DNA of 64,000 nt from Blastocatellia bacterium (GCA_016705245.1 JADIYM010000005.1:248001-312000), one strand, 5' to 3'. Numbered from the stretch's first letter, positions 1 through 8,232 are shown. Notes: generated by a model from the sequence alone, not told the origin. Translations and numbers: made by a program.

Positions 1-1500
1 CAATCCGAAGACGCCCGCACCTTCACCTTCAAGCTCCGCGCAGGCGTCAAGACGCACACCGGCCGAGACCTGACTTCCTCGGACGTCAAGTTCACCTACG
101 AAAGCATCGCGTCCCCGGAACTCAAGTCGCCCGTCGCCGCCGCCTTCGCCCGCATCGCCACGATCGAGACCCCGGATCCGCTCACCGTCATATTCCAGTG
201 CCGCGAACCCTACTACCAGTTGCTAGGCGATCTGGTCGCGATTCCGGTGATGATCGAGTCGCCCGGCAGCGCGCTTCCGGCCGGAACGGGGCCGTTCAGG
301 ATCCTCGAAGCCGGCGAGCAGACGGTCGAGCTGGAGGCGCACGCGGGATACTTCCTCGGTGCTCCAAAGGTCGCGCGCCTGCGCGTTCGCGTCATTCCCG
401 ACAACAACACACGCGAGCTCGAGCTCAAGTCCGGCGGCGTGGACCTCGCGATCAACTCCGGTTTTGCGCCCGACACAGTCGCGAAGATGCAGACGGACGC
501 TGACCTCCAGGTCGTCAACGCGCCGGGATCCAACATCGCGCACATCGGTCTGAACGTGAACGACGAGGTGCTGCGCGACGCCCGGGTCCGCCGAGCGCTC
601 GCGCACGCGCTCAATCGCGAGCAGGTCATCGCGACGGTCATCGCAGGGACAGGCGCGCGCTGCCGACGCAACATCATGCCGCCCGAGTCGTGGGCGTACG
701 ACGGCGAGATGGCGCGCACGACCTTCAATCTCGACGAGGCCAAGCGCCTGCTCGACGAATCAGGCCATCCGGATCCCGATGGAGACGGACCGGGACTGCG
801 GTTCACCATCGGGTTCACCACGACCAACTCCGGCACCGCACCCGCGATCGCCCAGATCGTGCAGGAGCAGTGGAAGCTTGTCGGCGTCGGCGTCAACTCG
901 GAGCAGTTCGAGCGTGTGACGTTCTTCGACCGGCTCGGGACCGCGAACTTCGACGCGTACTACATCGTCAGCGTCGGCGCGAACCAGACGCCGGACGTCT
1001 TCGCGTGGGCGTATTTCCCGTCGTACTGGGGAACCGACCGCAAGGATCTCGACGCCTCGGCCGCGAAGCTGCGGACGGCCGCGGACGACGCGACGGCTGA
1101 CGCCGCCATCGGCGAGATGACGGTGATCCTTGACCGAAAGGGATATTGCCCATCGGCCGAGCTCGACGGACTGATTGCGAAAGCGAAAGCCCTGTCCGGG
1201 GCGGAGAAGCGGGGCGTGATGCTCGCGGCGTACGACCTGCTGACGTCACGCGGGGCGGGGAACCGGATGCGGTACTGCAATCCGGCGCTCGCCGAAGACA
1301 TCCTCAAGGCCGAGCGCTCGGCGAACCGCGACGAGCAGCTGGCGATCTACAAGCGCATTCAGAAAACCATCGCCGCCGAGCAGCCGCAGATCTACCTCTG
1401 GTACGCGGCCAATGTCATCGTCGCTCGCAAGCGCATCACGAACATCAACATCGACCCATCCGGCGCCTGGTACTTCCTGCAGGGCATCAGCGCGAGCTAG
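1..1500 (+). CDS. Peptide/nickel-type ABC transporter substrate-binding protein (SBP family 5), 5' end outside window
   Basis: Open in frame from base 1, so the signal peptide and N-terminus lie upstream; 499 residues are visible. The start of the visible part reads FTFKLRAGVKTHTGRDL then SSDVKFTYESI, the family-5 solute-binding signature, followed by the typical GTGPFRI segment, a LNVNDEVLRDARVRRALAHA region and a C-terminal IYLWYA block. Proteins of this family bind oligopeptides or similar ligands in the periplasm and deliver them to a Dpp/Opp-type permease. Odd: between the FPSYW segment and the conserved NRMRYCNPAL segment there are about 70 extra residues that include a second, degenerate copy of the same kind of helix (YCPSAELDGLIAKAKAL). 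Ligand cannot be told. No permease genes follow; the next gene is on the other strand. Confidence 0.9.
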   Translation, partial: QSEDARTFTFKLRAGVKTHTGRDLTSSDVKFTYESIASPELKSPVAAAFARIATIETPDPLTVIFQCREPYYQLLGDLVAIPVMIESPGSALPAGTGPFRILEAGEQTVELEAHAGYFLGAPKVARLRVRVIPDNNTRELELKSGGVDLAINSGFAPDTVAKMQTDADLQVVNAPGSNIAHIGLNVNDEVLRDARVRRALAHALNREQVIATVIAGTGARCRRNIMPPESWAYDGEMARTTFNLDEAKRLLDESGHPDPDGDGPGLRFTIGFTTTNSGTAPAIAQIVQEQWKLVGVGVNSEQFERVTFFDRLGTANFDAYYIVSVGANQTPDVFAWAYFPSYWGTDRKDLDASAAKLRTAADDATADAAIGEMTVILDRKGYCPSAELDGLIAKAKALSGAEKRGVMLAAYDLLTSRGAGNRMRYCNPALAEDILKAERSANRDEQLAIYKRIQKTIAAEQPQIYLWYAANVIVARKRITNINIDPSGAWYFLQGISAS

Positions 1501-1528
1501 TCGGCGAAGGCCACTTAGACGGGGGCCC

Positions 1529-1543
1529 GGGGGGGGGGGGGGG
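1529..1543. other. Run of 15 consecutive G (flanked by further G tracts)
   Basis: Directly visible between the binding-protein stop and the REP-like arm. With the neighbouring G5, G5 and G3 tracts it could fold as a G-quadruplex on the + strand. Its exact length is doubtful because homopolymers are error-prone in an assembly that shows other indels. Confidence 0.6.
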
Positions 1544-1591
1544 CGGGGGTCCGGAGGGCGTGACGACACCAGGCGCGGGCTGACGGAGAGG

Positions 1592-1626
1592 CCGACCCGA
1601 GCGCTACCGCGCCCGGTACTGATGCC
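1592..1626. repeat. Single arm of REP-like palindrome (family C)
   Basis: About 35 bp closely matching the right arm of the palindrome at 19572-19604 (shared core GCGCTACCGCGC then ACTGATG). Here only one arm is present. It lies in the convergent gap between the binding-protein gene and yajQ, where such elements often act as transcription barriers. Confidence 0.65.
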
Positions 1627-2112
1627 TTAGTCGCGCATGTTCACGAACTGCAGCTCGATGTCGAGGTCGCGGCCGCGAAGCTCCTGGATGACTGACTGAA
1701 GGTCGTCGCGGTTCTTGCCGGTCACGCGCACCTGCTCGTCCATGATCTGCGCCTGGACCTTGAGCTTCTTGTCCTTGATGAGCTTGACGATCTCCTTGCC
1801 CTTCTCGGTCGAGATCCCCTCGCGAAGCTTCACGATCTGACGGAACGTGCTGCCGCCCGCCGGCTCGATTTTCCCCGGATCGAACACCTTCGGCGAGATC
1901 TTGCGCTTGATGCCGCGCTCGATGAGCACCTCGTACGCGGCCTTGATCCGATCCTCGGTGGATGACCGCAGAACGAGACCGTCCTCGGTGCGCTCGATCT
2001 CGGTGTCGGTTCCCTTGAAGTCGTAGCGCTGCGCGAGCTCCTTCTTCGTCTGCTGGAATGCATTGTCGACTTCCTGTTTGTCGACTTTGGAAACAACGTC
2101 GAACGACGGCAT
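1627..2112 (-). CDS. yajQ: YajQ family (DUF520) nucleotide-binding protein
   Basis: 161 residues, the usual YajQ length. It begins MPSFDVVSKVDKQEVDNAF and has the family pattern RYDFKGTDTEIE, ISPKVFDPGKIEPAGG and a C-terminal IQELRGRDLDIELQFVN block, consistent with two tandem ferredoxin-like folds. Family members bind nucleotides, in some bacteria c-di-GMP, and have been linked to transcription regulation; cytoplasmic. The reading frame runs further upstream, but that extension overlaps the antisense kinase gene, so the ATG at 2112 is chosen. It precedes a histidine kinase gene on the same strand by 46 bp in reverse order and may share its transcript. Confidence 0.93.
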   Translation of the reverse strand: MPSFDVVSKVDKQEVDNAFQQTKKELAQRYDFKGTDTEIERTEDGLVLRSSTEDRIKAAYEVLIERGIKRKISPKVFDPGKIEPAGGSTFRQIVKLREGISTEKGKEIVKLIKDKKLKVQAQIMDEQVRVTGKNRDDLQSVIQELRGRDLDIELQFVNMRD

Positions 2113-2158
2113 GCGTAGGCCCTCTCTTTCCGTTTTGGCCTCGCAGGATAACAGAAGG

Positions 2159-2941
2159 TCAGACCGGCAGCAGCACCCGCATCGTCGTGCCGTAACCCGC
2201 GGACGACTGGGCGACGATCCCGCCGCCGTGCGCACGAACGATCCCGAGCGCGACAGCCAGCGACAGTCCGCGTCCGGTAACGCGCGTCGAGAAGAACGGT
2301 TCGAACGCCCGTCCGAGCGTTTCGCGGTCCATTCCACTTCCAGTGTCCTCGACCTCAACGAACGCGTACCGTCCAGCGGCGAGCGGCAGTCCGGCGGAGG
2401 CCAGGCGCAGACGATGGGCAATGCGCACGGTACCGACGCGAACGACGATGGGGCCGTCGCCCGCGACCGTGGCTTCGATCGCGTTGTGCAGGAGGATCTC
2501 GACGACCTGGGCGACCTGGCCTGGATCGCAGGCGACGGCCGGCACGTCATCCTGGACCTCCAGTCCGATGCCGTCGCGATCTGGCGCCTCGGCGCCGATT
2601 CGCGCACAGGTGGAACGGACGATCTCGGGAAGGTCGGCAATGGCCGTCCGGGGCCAGTGAAAACCAATGGCCGTCGAAAGGCTGCGCATGACGGCGCCGA
2701 TGCGCCGCGCGGCGGCCTCGGATTCCGAGAGCCGATGTGCCGCCGCGGAGTCGGGGTCGACGTCGTGCGAAGCGAGCTCGATGTTGCCCAGGAGCGCCGT
2801 GAGCTGATTGTTGACGACGTGCGACAACCCAGCGACCAGCGTGACGAGCGACGATTCGACGGCCGGCGTCACGGCGTCGGGGACGTGCAGTGGTGAGATC
2901 TGAAGCCGGCGGTCGCCGGTGTCGAGCGGTGCTGCGGTCAT
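2159..2941 (-). CDS. Soluble two-component histidine kinase (HisKA + HATPase_c)
   Basis: 260 residues with no membrane segment or input domain recognisable. The phospho-acceptor is His41 in LSHVVNNQLT, an NtrB-like H box. The ATPase domain has an N box with Asn153 (LLHNAIEA), a G1 box DTGSG near 199-203, an F box FEPFF near 213 and a G2 box GRGLSL near 223. It is therefore a catalytically plausible cytoplasmic kinase whose sensory partner or receiver must be elsewhere; no response regulator gene lies nearby. The ATG is preceded by AGGAG at a suitable distance. It is divergent from the MNIO gene across about 110 bp. Confidence 0.88.
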   Translation of the reverse strand: MTAAPLDTGDRRLQISPLHVPDAVTPAVESSLVTLVAGLSHVVNNQLTALLGNIELASHDVDPDSAAAHRLSESEAAARRIGAVMRSLSTAIGFHWPRTAIADLPEIVRSTCARIGAEAPDRDGIGLEVQDDVPAVACDPGQVAQVVEILLHNAIEATVAGDGPIVVRVGTVRIAHRLRLASAGLPLAAGRYAFVEVEDTGSGMDRETLGRAFEPFFSTRVTGRGLSLAVALGIVRAHGGGIVAQSSAGYGTTMRVLLPV

Positions 2942-3052
2942 GGGGGTTCTCCTAGGTTCGGACCTGCCCGAGCCTCAGGTGTAGCAGACGACCATCACGA
3001 AACTCTCAACAACGGCTCACAGGCCGGGAAATCCGGAGTAGAATCCCCGGCC

Positions 3053-3928
3053 GTGAGCACCCGCTTCGACAGGCTGCCAAGGCTCGGCGTCGGACTCTCG
3101 GGAGAGTTCGGGTCGTCGGCGAAAGGCATCAACGTGCTCGAGCTTCGGGCCAAACGACCGGATCTCGTTCATTTCTTTGAGTTTGGAGCGGACCTGGACC
3201 GCGGGCTCGACGAGCACGTTCGAATGTGGGCGGCCGAGGGTCTGCCCACGACCTACCACTTCCTCGACATCAATCTCGCCGAGTCCGAAGACGTCGACGA
3301 GCGGTGGCTTTCCCGCACGAGCGCCCGCGCCCGCGAGATCTCGGCTGCGTGGCTCTGCGGCGACGCCGGACTCTGGCATTTCGGAGCGCGGGAACGCGGC
3401 CACCAGGTTCTGCTGCCGCCGGTCCTTTGCCTCGATTCGGCTGTCGAGACTGCCGAGAACATCGTGCGGATCGAGGAGCTGACGGGGTTCGCCGTGCTTC
3501 CCGAGAACCCGCCGTCAGTTGTGTACCTCGGCCCGCTTCACATCCTCGATTATTTCGCGGAGGTCTCGAACCGGTCGGGCTGCGGACTGCTGCTCGATTG
3601 CGCTCATCTGGCGATCTTCCAGCACCTTCGGGGGCTGCAGCCTCTCGCGGGGCTCGACGGCTTTCCGCTCGATCGCGTGGTGGAGATGCACGTCGCCGGC
3701 GGAACCGTCAAGGAACTCGACGGTTTCTCGTATGTCGACGACAGCCATTCGCCTGAGCCGATCCCGGCGACGTGGGAGATCTTCGAATACGTCGTCGAGC
3801 GAGCGCCGAACCTGAAGGCAATCGTCTACGAGTGCGAGTACAACGATCGGGCGCGCTGCATTCCGACGTTCGAGCGGCTCAACGCGGCGTTTCCGGCAAC
3901 GCCGCAACCGGCGGTCATCGCGACGTGA
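3053..3928 (+). CDS. DUF692 / MNIO family enzyme (MbnB-TglH-ChrH-like, predicted multinuclear non-haem iron oxidase)
   Basis: 291 residues with a TIM-barrel pattern of the DUF692 family, whose studied members use two or three iron ions to modify cysteine or other residues in ribosomal peptides together with a partner protein. Candidate metal ligands in family order: Glu43 in FFEFG, His69, His109/His117, Glu151 in LPENPPS, Asp182 and His185 in LLLDCAHLA, His213 in VEMHVAGG, Asp230-x-His232 and Glu260/262. The usual D-x-N-N motif is replaced by D-C-A-H, so this is a divergent branch. GTG start; GGAG lies 14 nt upstream, a rather long spacing. It overlaps the next gene by GTGA, so the two are translationally coupled. 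No cysteine-rich precursor peptide was found beside it. Confidence 0.82.
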   Translation: MSTRFDRLPRLGVGLSGEFGSSAKGINVLELRAKRPDLVHFFEFGADLDRGLDEHVRMWAAEGLPTTYHFLDINLAESEDVDERWLSRTSARAREISAAWLCGDAGLWHFGARERGHQVLLPPVLCLDSAVETAENIVRIEELTGFAVLPENPPSVVYLGPLHILDYFAEVSNRSGCGLLLDCAHLAIFQHLRGLQPLAGLDGFPLDRVVEMHVAGGTVKELDGFSYVDDSHSPEPIPATWEIFEYVVERAPNLKAIVYECEYNDRARCIPTFERLNAAFPATPQPAVIAT

Positions 3929-4812
3929 GCCATCGGACGCTCGAGCGCGTGTTCGTCCGGATGCTCTTCGATCCGGCGTTCGTCGATGCGGTGTACGCGG
4001 ACGCGGCGGATGCGCTCGCGGGGCTCGATCTGACACCGGCCGAGGTGGCGAACATCGTCGAGACCGATCGTCGCGCGTGGGGGCACGATCCGCTTCGGCG
4101 GCTGCGAACGCTGCGAACGCTCTTCGACGAGTTCAAGGCGTCGTCGACGATGGTGATGGCGGCGACGCGGTCGATGACCGCCCTCGACGCGTTTTTCTCG
4201 GGTCGCGAGTTCCACGCGGCGGTGCAGCATCGCGGATCGCTCGCCGGCGCGTTCGCCGCGTTTCTTGAGCGAATTCGAGTCGAACGTGCCATCGACGAGC
4301 CGCTGCTTTGCGACGTCCTGCGACTGGAGGCGATGATGGCGAGATGCCGGAGGGCCCTCGAGGCGGCGGCAATGCCAGCGGAAGGCGTCGCGGCTCGAAC
4401 GGCGGCGATCGGCGCCGGAGCTGGCCTCAATCGAACGGTGGCGTTTGCGGCGGGGCACGCCGTGGGCCGGTTCGATGCGAACGTCGTCGAGGCCGTAAAT
4501 GCGGTCGAGAAATACCTGTTCGAGGTGGGACTGATGCCTGCGGTGGCGCTGTGCGACGACGCGCCAAGGCTCGGCGGGATGCCGGGGGCCGCGGGCGTGC
4601 CGGCGTACCTCCTGGCGCTGCCGTCCGGATCGGCGGTGTCGTTGATGCCGGTGGACGAGGACTACTTCCAGCTACTGGATGCGTTTTCGGGGGGAGCGCG
4701 ACGGCTGGGGGACGCGTTTCGGGGGGTGAAGGGCGTGTCGCGCGAGGATCTGTTGACGATGGCCGAGTCGCTCGTCGAGGGAGGGGTGCTGGAGATAGTT
4801 AGCCCCAGGTGA
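3925..4812 (+). CDS. MNIO partner-like protein, possible precursor recognition or substrate protein
   Basis: 295 residues from a GTG that overlaps the stop of the MNIO gene. Residues 5-60 (LERVFVRMLFDPAF, LDLTPAEVANI, DRRAWGHDP) form the short helical domain seen in Nif11/LigA-like leader and partner proteins. The middle is alanine-rich and helical. The last 90 residues contain PAYLLALPSGSAVSLM and a winged-helix-like end (GVSREDLLTMAESLVEGG), as might be expected of a peptide-recognition domain. Known MNIO enzymes need such partners (MbnC, TglI, HvfC types). I do not recognise a named family over the full length; role is inferred from coupling and fold hints. Confidence 0.6.
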   Translation: MSHRTLERVFVRMLFDPAFVDAVYADAADALAGLDLTPAEVANIVETDRRAWGHDPLRRLRTLRTLFDEFKASSTMVMAATRSMTALDAFFSGREFHAAVQHRGSLAGAFAAFLERIRVERAIDEPLLCDVLRLEAMMARCRRALEAAAMPAEGVAARTAAIGAGAGLNRTVAFAAGHAVGRFDANVVEAVNAVEKYLFEVGLMPAVALCDDAPRLGGMPGAAGVPAYLLALPSGSAVSLMPVDEDYFQLLDAFSGGARRLGDAFRGVKGVSREDLLTMAESLVEGGVLEIVSPR

Positions 4813-4813
4813 C

Positions 4814-4894
4814 CTTTGCGCCTTTGCGCCTTTGCGTGAACCTCTATCGACTCTCGAAGAGGTTCTCGCAAAGGCGCAAAGGCGCGAAGGAAGG
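4814..4894. repeat. Intergenic inverted repeat, family A (iterated CGCAAAGG words)
   Basis: Left arm is three iterations of CCTTTGCG and right arm the complement (CGCAAAGG words), with an inner stem GAACCTCT/AGAGGTTC. It sits exactly between the stops of two convergent genes. Related copies lie near 13010, 20383, 35981 and 58876. Confidence 0.9.
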
Positions 4895-4899
4895 ACGAC

Positions 4900-5697
4900 T
4901 CAAGGCGTCTTCGCGCACCTGAACCCGAACACGAACCCGATGATCGTCGGCGTCATCTCCAACCGGTTCGACACCCGGCAAGAGACCGACCGATCGTTCC
5001 ACGACCCTCCGCGCATGACGCGCGCCGCACCTCGCTCCGGCCCGGGCGGGTTGTTCGGCACAACGCGCCGGTATGCGTCCGACGAGTACCAGTCCGAACA
5101 CCACTCCCAGACGTTTCCCGCCGTGTCGTGCAGGCCGTACCCGTTCGCCTTCTTCGATCCGACCGGCGTCGTACGGATGACCTCCTCGACGACGAAGTCG
5201 TACGTCGCCGCATCCGCCGCAAGCGTGTCGCCGTTCGGAAACAGCGAGTCCGCGAGACCTCCCCGCGCGGCGGCCTCCCATTCGTGCTCGGTCGGCAGTC
5301 GCTTGCCGGCCCACGCCGCAAATGCCGAAGCGTCATTCCACGTGACGGACGCCACCGGATGGCGCTCGCGACCCGCTCCAGCGTATGTCGTCCACTGTCC
5401 CTGGGCGACGTAACCCGTCTCGGCGGCAAAGCGGGCGAACTCGGCATTCGTGACTTCGCACACATCGATGTAGAACGGATCGAGCACTACTGAGTGCGAC
5501 GGAGCTTCATCTCGCTCGCCGGATTCGCTCCCGATCGCGTAAATGCCTCCGCGCACGAGTACCATCCCTGCCGGCGGCGGCCCGTCGGGATCGGGCAATG
5601 GAGGTCGAGGGCCGAGAGGCTCGGGAGATGCCGAACTGCACGCGAGAGCCGCGGCAAAGAGCGCGCCGATGACGAGCAACCTTATCGATCGGATCAC
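4900..5697 (-). CDS. SUMF1/FGE-sulfatase-like lipoprotein
   Basis: 265 residues. A signal peptide ends in lipobox LACS (Cys near 20), so it is probably a membrane-anchored periplasmic or surface lipoprotein. The rest is a formylglycine-generating-enzyme fold: GMVLVRGGIYAIGS, EVTNAEFARFAAETGY, RLPTEHEWEAAARGG, DTAGNVWEWCSDW, RVMRGGSWNDRS, GFRCAK. In true FGE two copper-ligand cysteines follow the GGS motif; here the first is replaced by Asp (GGSWNDRSVSC), so sulfatase activation is unlikely and a binding or structural role is more probable. GTG start overlaps the upstream gene by GTGA. Confidence 0.85.
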   Translation of the reverse strand: MIRSIRLLVIGALFAAALACSSASPEPLGPRPPLPDPDGPPPAGMVLVRGGIYAIGSESGERDEAPSHSVVLDPFYIDVCEVTNAEFARFAAETGYVAQGQWTTYAGAGRERHPVASVTWNDASAFAAWAGKRLPTEHEWEAAARGGLADSLFPNGDTLAADAATYDFVVEEVIRTTPVGSKKANGYGLHDTAGNVWEWCSDWYSSDAYRRVVPNNPPGPERGAARVMRGGSWNDRSVSCRVSNRLEMTPTIIGFVFGFRCAKTP

Positions 5698-6935
5698 GGA
5701 GCCTTGAGCTCGTTGTAGGACGTCGGTACGCGGAAGAGCTCGGGGTCTACCGTCATCGAGACGTTCGAGAGCGAGTAGCGGAACGACGTCGGCGACTTCA
5801 TCGCGCCGGCCGGCACGTCGAGCCGTACGACGAGGTTGTTGAGCTCCGGCGCAACGTTCGCCTGGATGAGCGGACTGCCAGGCTCAGAGATGTAGAGAAC
5901 CGTCGAGTCGTAGTTGCCGACCTTCTCGGTCCCCGCCTCAGTGATAGTCGTATTTTTCTCTTTCGCGATGCGCGAGAGCTCGCCGAACGGGTCCGCCGCC
6001 CCCGCCAGCACCCCGAGGCTCGATACCGGCATCGTGCGGTAGGTCCAGAACTCGTGCGCGACGGCCGTCACGTTGCCGTCCTTGCCGAAGATGACCGAGA
6101 CCTGCGTTGAACCGCTCGCCGACGTGCCGAGGAACATGCTGCGCGGCAGCGCCACCTCGACCATGCGCTCGCCCTTTAGCGTCGCGTATTTGAGTTTCAC
6201 CGGCGCGCCGTTCTCGTAACCCTCGAGCGTGCCGATGAAATCGGGCTGGCCCTCGAGAATCGTTGCGTATTTCTTTCGCGTTCCCTCGATGTCAGGCCCG
6301 CCCTTCGCCGACCAGACCGCCGCGAACAGGACTCCGAGCCCGATGGCGGCGATGGCCGAGGCCACGACGCCGATCCAGAACACCGGAGAGAGCTTTCGAC
6401 GCGGTTCCGGCGCCCGGACGACGGGCGGCGCAAACGATGAGGGGTGCGCTCCGGGAGGCCGGGACGGAGGAAATGGAGCCGGAGCGGAATGTTCAAGCCG
6501 CGAGAGCGGCTCAGGCGTCATGGGCGGTGCAAGCGGGGCGGGCGGCGCCTCGAGCGTCCAGGGCTCATTGCCGGGAACGATCTCCTCGTGATACTCGCGC
6601 GGTTCCGGCTGCGACCATCCGCCCGCGAAGCTCGCGAGCGGCACGATCTCGGGGACCTCGGGCTCACTGGAGACACGCGGCTCGGGCGCCGGCAGCGGAC
6701 CGATGGCCGGCAGCGACAAGTCGTCGGGAGACATCGGCGGAAGCGAACCGAACGCCTCGGTGTGGTCTGTCGGATAGGCGTCGGTCGGAGAATCTCCAGA
6801 GTACATCGTGCCTCCGGAGCCGGCGTCGCCGACGACGTGACCGAACGAAAGAAGCGTTCCGCATCGTGGACACGGATCGTTCGAAGCGTAGGTCAGATAG
6901 CCGCAACCCGAACACTGCACTCGATAAACGGACAT
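5694..6935 (-). CDS. Zinc-ribbon, proline-rich, single-TM protein with LolA-like extracytoplasmic domain
   Basis: 413 residues. Domains in order: a cytoplasmic zinc ribbon with Cys8, Cys11, Cys22 and Cys25 (QCSGCGYL, PCPRCG); a long Pro/Glu-rich linker from about 60 to 180; one transmembrane helix near 184-209; and a beta-rich domain of about 200 residues with lipoprotein-sorting-like character (KYATLKGERMVEVALP, NLVVRLDVPAG). I do not recognise a named family. It is translationally coupled to the downstream SUMF1-like lipoprotein gene (GTGA overlap), which suggests a joint envelope function. Confidence 0.7.
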   Translation of the reverse strand: MSVYRVQCSGCGYLTYASNDPCPRCGTLLSFGHVVGDAGSGGTMYSGDSPTDAYPTDHTEAFGSLPPMSPDDLSLPAIGPLPAPEPRVSSEPEVPEIVPLASFAGGWSQPEPREYHEEIVPGNEPWTLEAPPAPLAPPMTPEPLSRLEHSAPAPFPPSRPPGAHPSSFAPPVVRAPEPRRKLSPVFWIGVVASAIAAIGLGVLFAAVWSAKGGPDIEGTRKKYATILEGQPDFIGTLEGYENGAPVKLKYATLKGERMVEVALPRSMFLGTSASGSTQVSVIFGKDGNVTAVAHEFWTYRTMPVSSLGVLAGAADPFGELSRIAKEKNTTITEAGTEKVGNYDSTVLYISEPGSPLIQANVAPELNNLVVRLDVPAGAMKSPTSFRYSLSNVSMTVDPELFRVPTSYNELKAP

Positions 6936-7056
6936 CGCGATGCTCCTGACGGTCGGCGGGGCAACTGCGCCGAGTCTAGCATGCGAATCGCGAAAGCGAG
7001 TCCCGGCGTCCGAGACCGAGCGCCGGCTGCAAGTCGTCGAGCCGTAGGCCGCTTTG

Positions 7057-7302
7057 CTAATGCCCGTGGTGACCGTCGTCGTCTTCGCGGAGTTTGGCGA
7101 AGGCTTCGAGGTCGAGCATTGTCGAGAAGTCGTCGAAGTGGAACATCTCGTCCGACTTGCAGTTCTCGCAGAAGAACGTCGCGTCCTCGCCTAGCCACAG
7201 GTCCTTCATGAAGAAGGCGATGTAACAGCCGTAGCAACGCTGGATGCGCTTGCCGAACTTTTCGCGTAGCTCGTCGGGGTCGTGTGTATGTCCGTCGCTC
7301 AC
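7057..7302 (-). CDS. Small four-cysteine zinc-ribbon-like protein
   Basis: 81 residues with CYGC (23-26) and CENC (45-48), a likely zinc site, between an acidic, histidine-containing N-terminus (MSDGHTHD) and a histidine-rich end (DDDGHHGH). No known domain recognised. It is probably a soluble metal-binding accessory protein. It stands alone between the zinc-ribbon membrane protein gene (same strand) and a REP-like palindrome. Confidence 0.6.
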   Translation of the reverse strand: MSDGHTHDPDELREKFGKRIQRCYGCYIAFFMKDLWLGEDATFFCENCKSDEMFHFDDFSTMLDLEAFAKLREDDDGHHGH

Positions 7303-7394
7303 GGCGGGGAGTAATACACGAGGGGTGCCGGGCAGGCAACACCGTGACTCGTCGGCCGCGGGCCTCCGTATTGTTCATTGGCGGTCTTTGGGCC

Positions 7395-7507
7395 CGTAGA
7401 CGGCCCCTCGCTTCGCTCGGGGTTCTGGGTCAATCGGGGCGGGTGCCGACGGGACGTGAAAACGGGCTATCGTTGGCCCAGAACCCGGAGCGTAGCGACG
7501 GGCCGAC
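7395..7507. repeat. REP-like palindrome, family C' (imperfect arms)
   Basis: Left arm near 7396-7433 and right arm near 7473-7507 are imperfect inverted copies with the core CCTCGCTTCGCTCGGGG / CCGGAGCGTAGCGACGG. The same element occurs with better arms at 54516-54665. The 237 bp gap around it (7303-7539) holds no supported gene. Confidence 0.8.
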
Positions 7508-7539
7508 CGAGGGATCCGACCCGTGTGTGAAACAGACCT

Positions 7540-8079
7540 CTATCTCGCGGACTGCGGCGTCCTCACCAGTCGGCCCGGGTCGTAACCCTGTCGGGCGATC
7601 CGCTCGAGCAGAACGTCATAGGTCGCCTCGTCCATCTGGGGCGTTCGGCTCAGGATCCAGAGGTAGTCCCGTCCGGGCTCGCCGACAACGGCGTATTCAT
7701 AGTTCGGTCCGAGGTTGATGATCCAGTAGTCGCCCGAGAACGGCCAGAAAAAAGTCACCTTGAGCTTCGCGTTAGTCTCGCGATCCACCACCTTCGCCGA
7801 GGCCTTGGCCGACTTCGTCGAGCCGTCGGGTTCCGCGCAGCTGTTCGTGACCCGGACCGATCCATCGGGCCTGACCTCGTAAAGCGCCGTGACGTCGCCG
7901 GCGCAATCGCGCTGGAATCGATTGGGATACCGGGCGATCTCGTACCATGTCCCGGCGTAACGTGCGAGATCAACAGTGTTTACAGTTTGCAGGGGCTGCT
8001 TCTCAGGTTCCGCCGCCGAGCATGCCGGTCCCGACAAGCCAATAATCGCCGCCAGTGCCATCCACCTGTGCATCGACAT
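7540..8079 (-). CDS. blc: Bacterial lipocalin (Blc-like outer-membrane lipoprotein)
   Basis: 179 residues. A signal peptide ends in a lipobox with Cys20 (SGPACSA). The lipocalin signature GTWYEIARYPNRFQ is followed by CAGDVTALYEVRPDGSVRV, FFWPFSGDYWIINL and YLWILSRTPQMDE, matching the Blc barrel throughout. Blc proteins bind lysophospholipids or other hydrophobic ligands at the outer membrane, often under envelope stress. The gene has a strong AGGAGG about 11 nt upstream of its first ATG; a second ATG two codons in is also possible. Monocistronic. Confidence 0.93.
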   Translation of the reverse strand: MSMHRWMALAAIIGLSGPACSAAEPEKQPLQTVNTVDLARYAGTWYEIARYPNRFQRDCAGDVTALYEVRPDGSVRVTNSCAEPDGSTKSAKASAKVVDRETNAKLKVTFFWPFSGDYWIINLGPNYEYAVVGEPGRDYLWILSRTPQMDEATYDVLLERIARQGYDPGRLVRTPQSAR

Positions 8080-8232
8080 CTCCGCGTGTCCTCCTCATTA
8101 CTCTCCTGTCGAGCAATGAGACTACCATCGAAGGCCGATTCGTTGCCTGAAAAAACGACCAAAACGACCAATGCGATAGTTTTGGGCTGGCGGGCATCTT
8201 GCGAACCCCGGTGGATCCGCTCGCTGTCTCCT

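Noticed and set aside
4814..4894. CRISPR array
   Set aside because: The iterated words are 8 nt, contiguous and arranged as inverted arms; there are no unique spacers and no cas genes.
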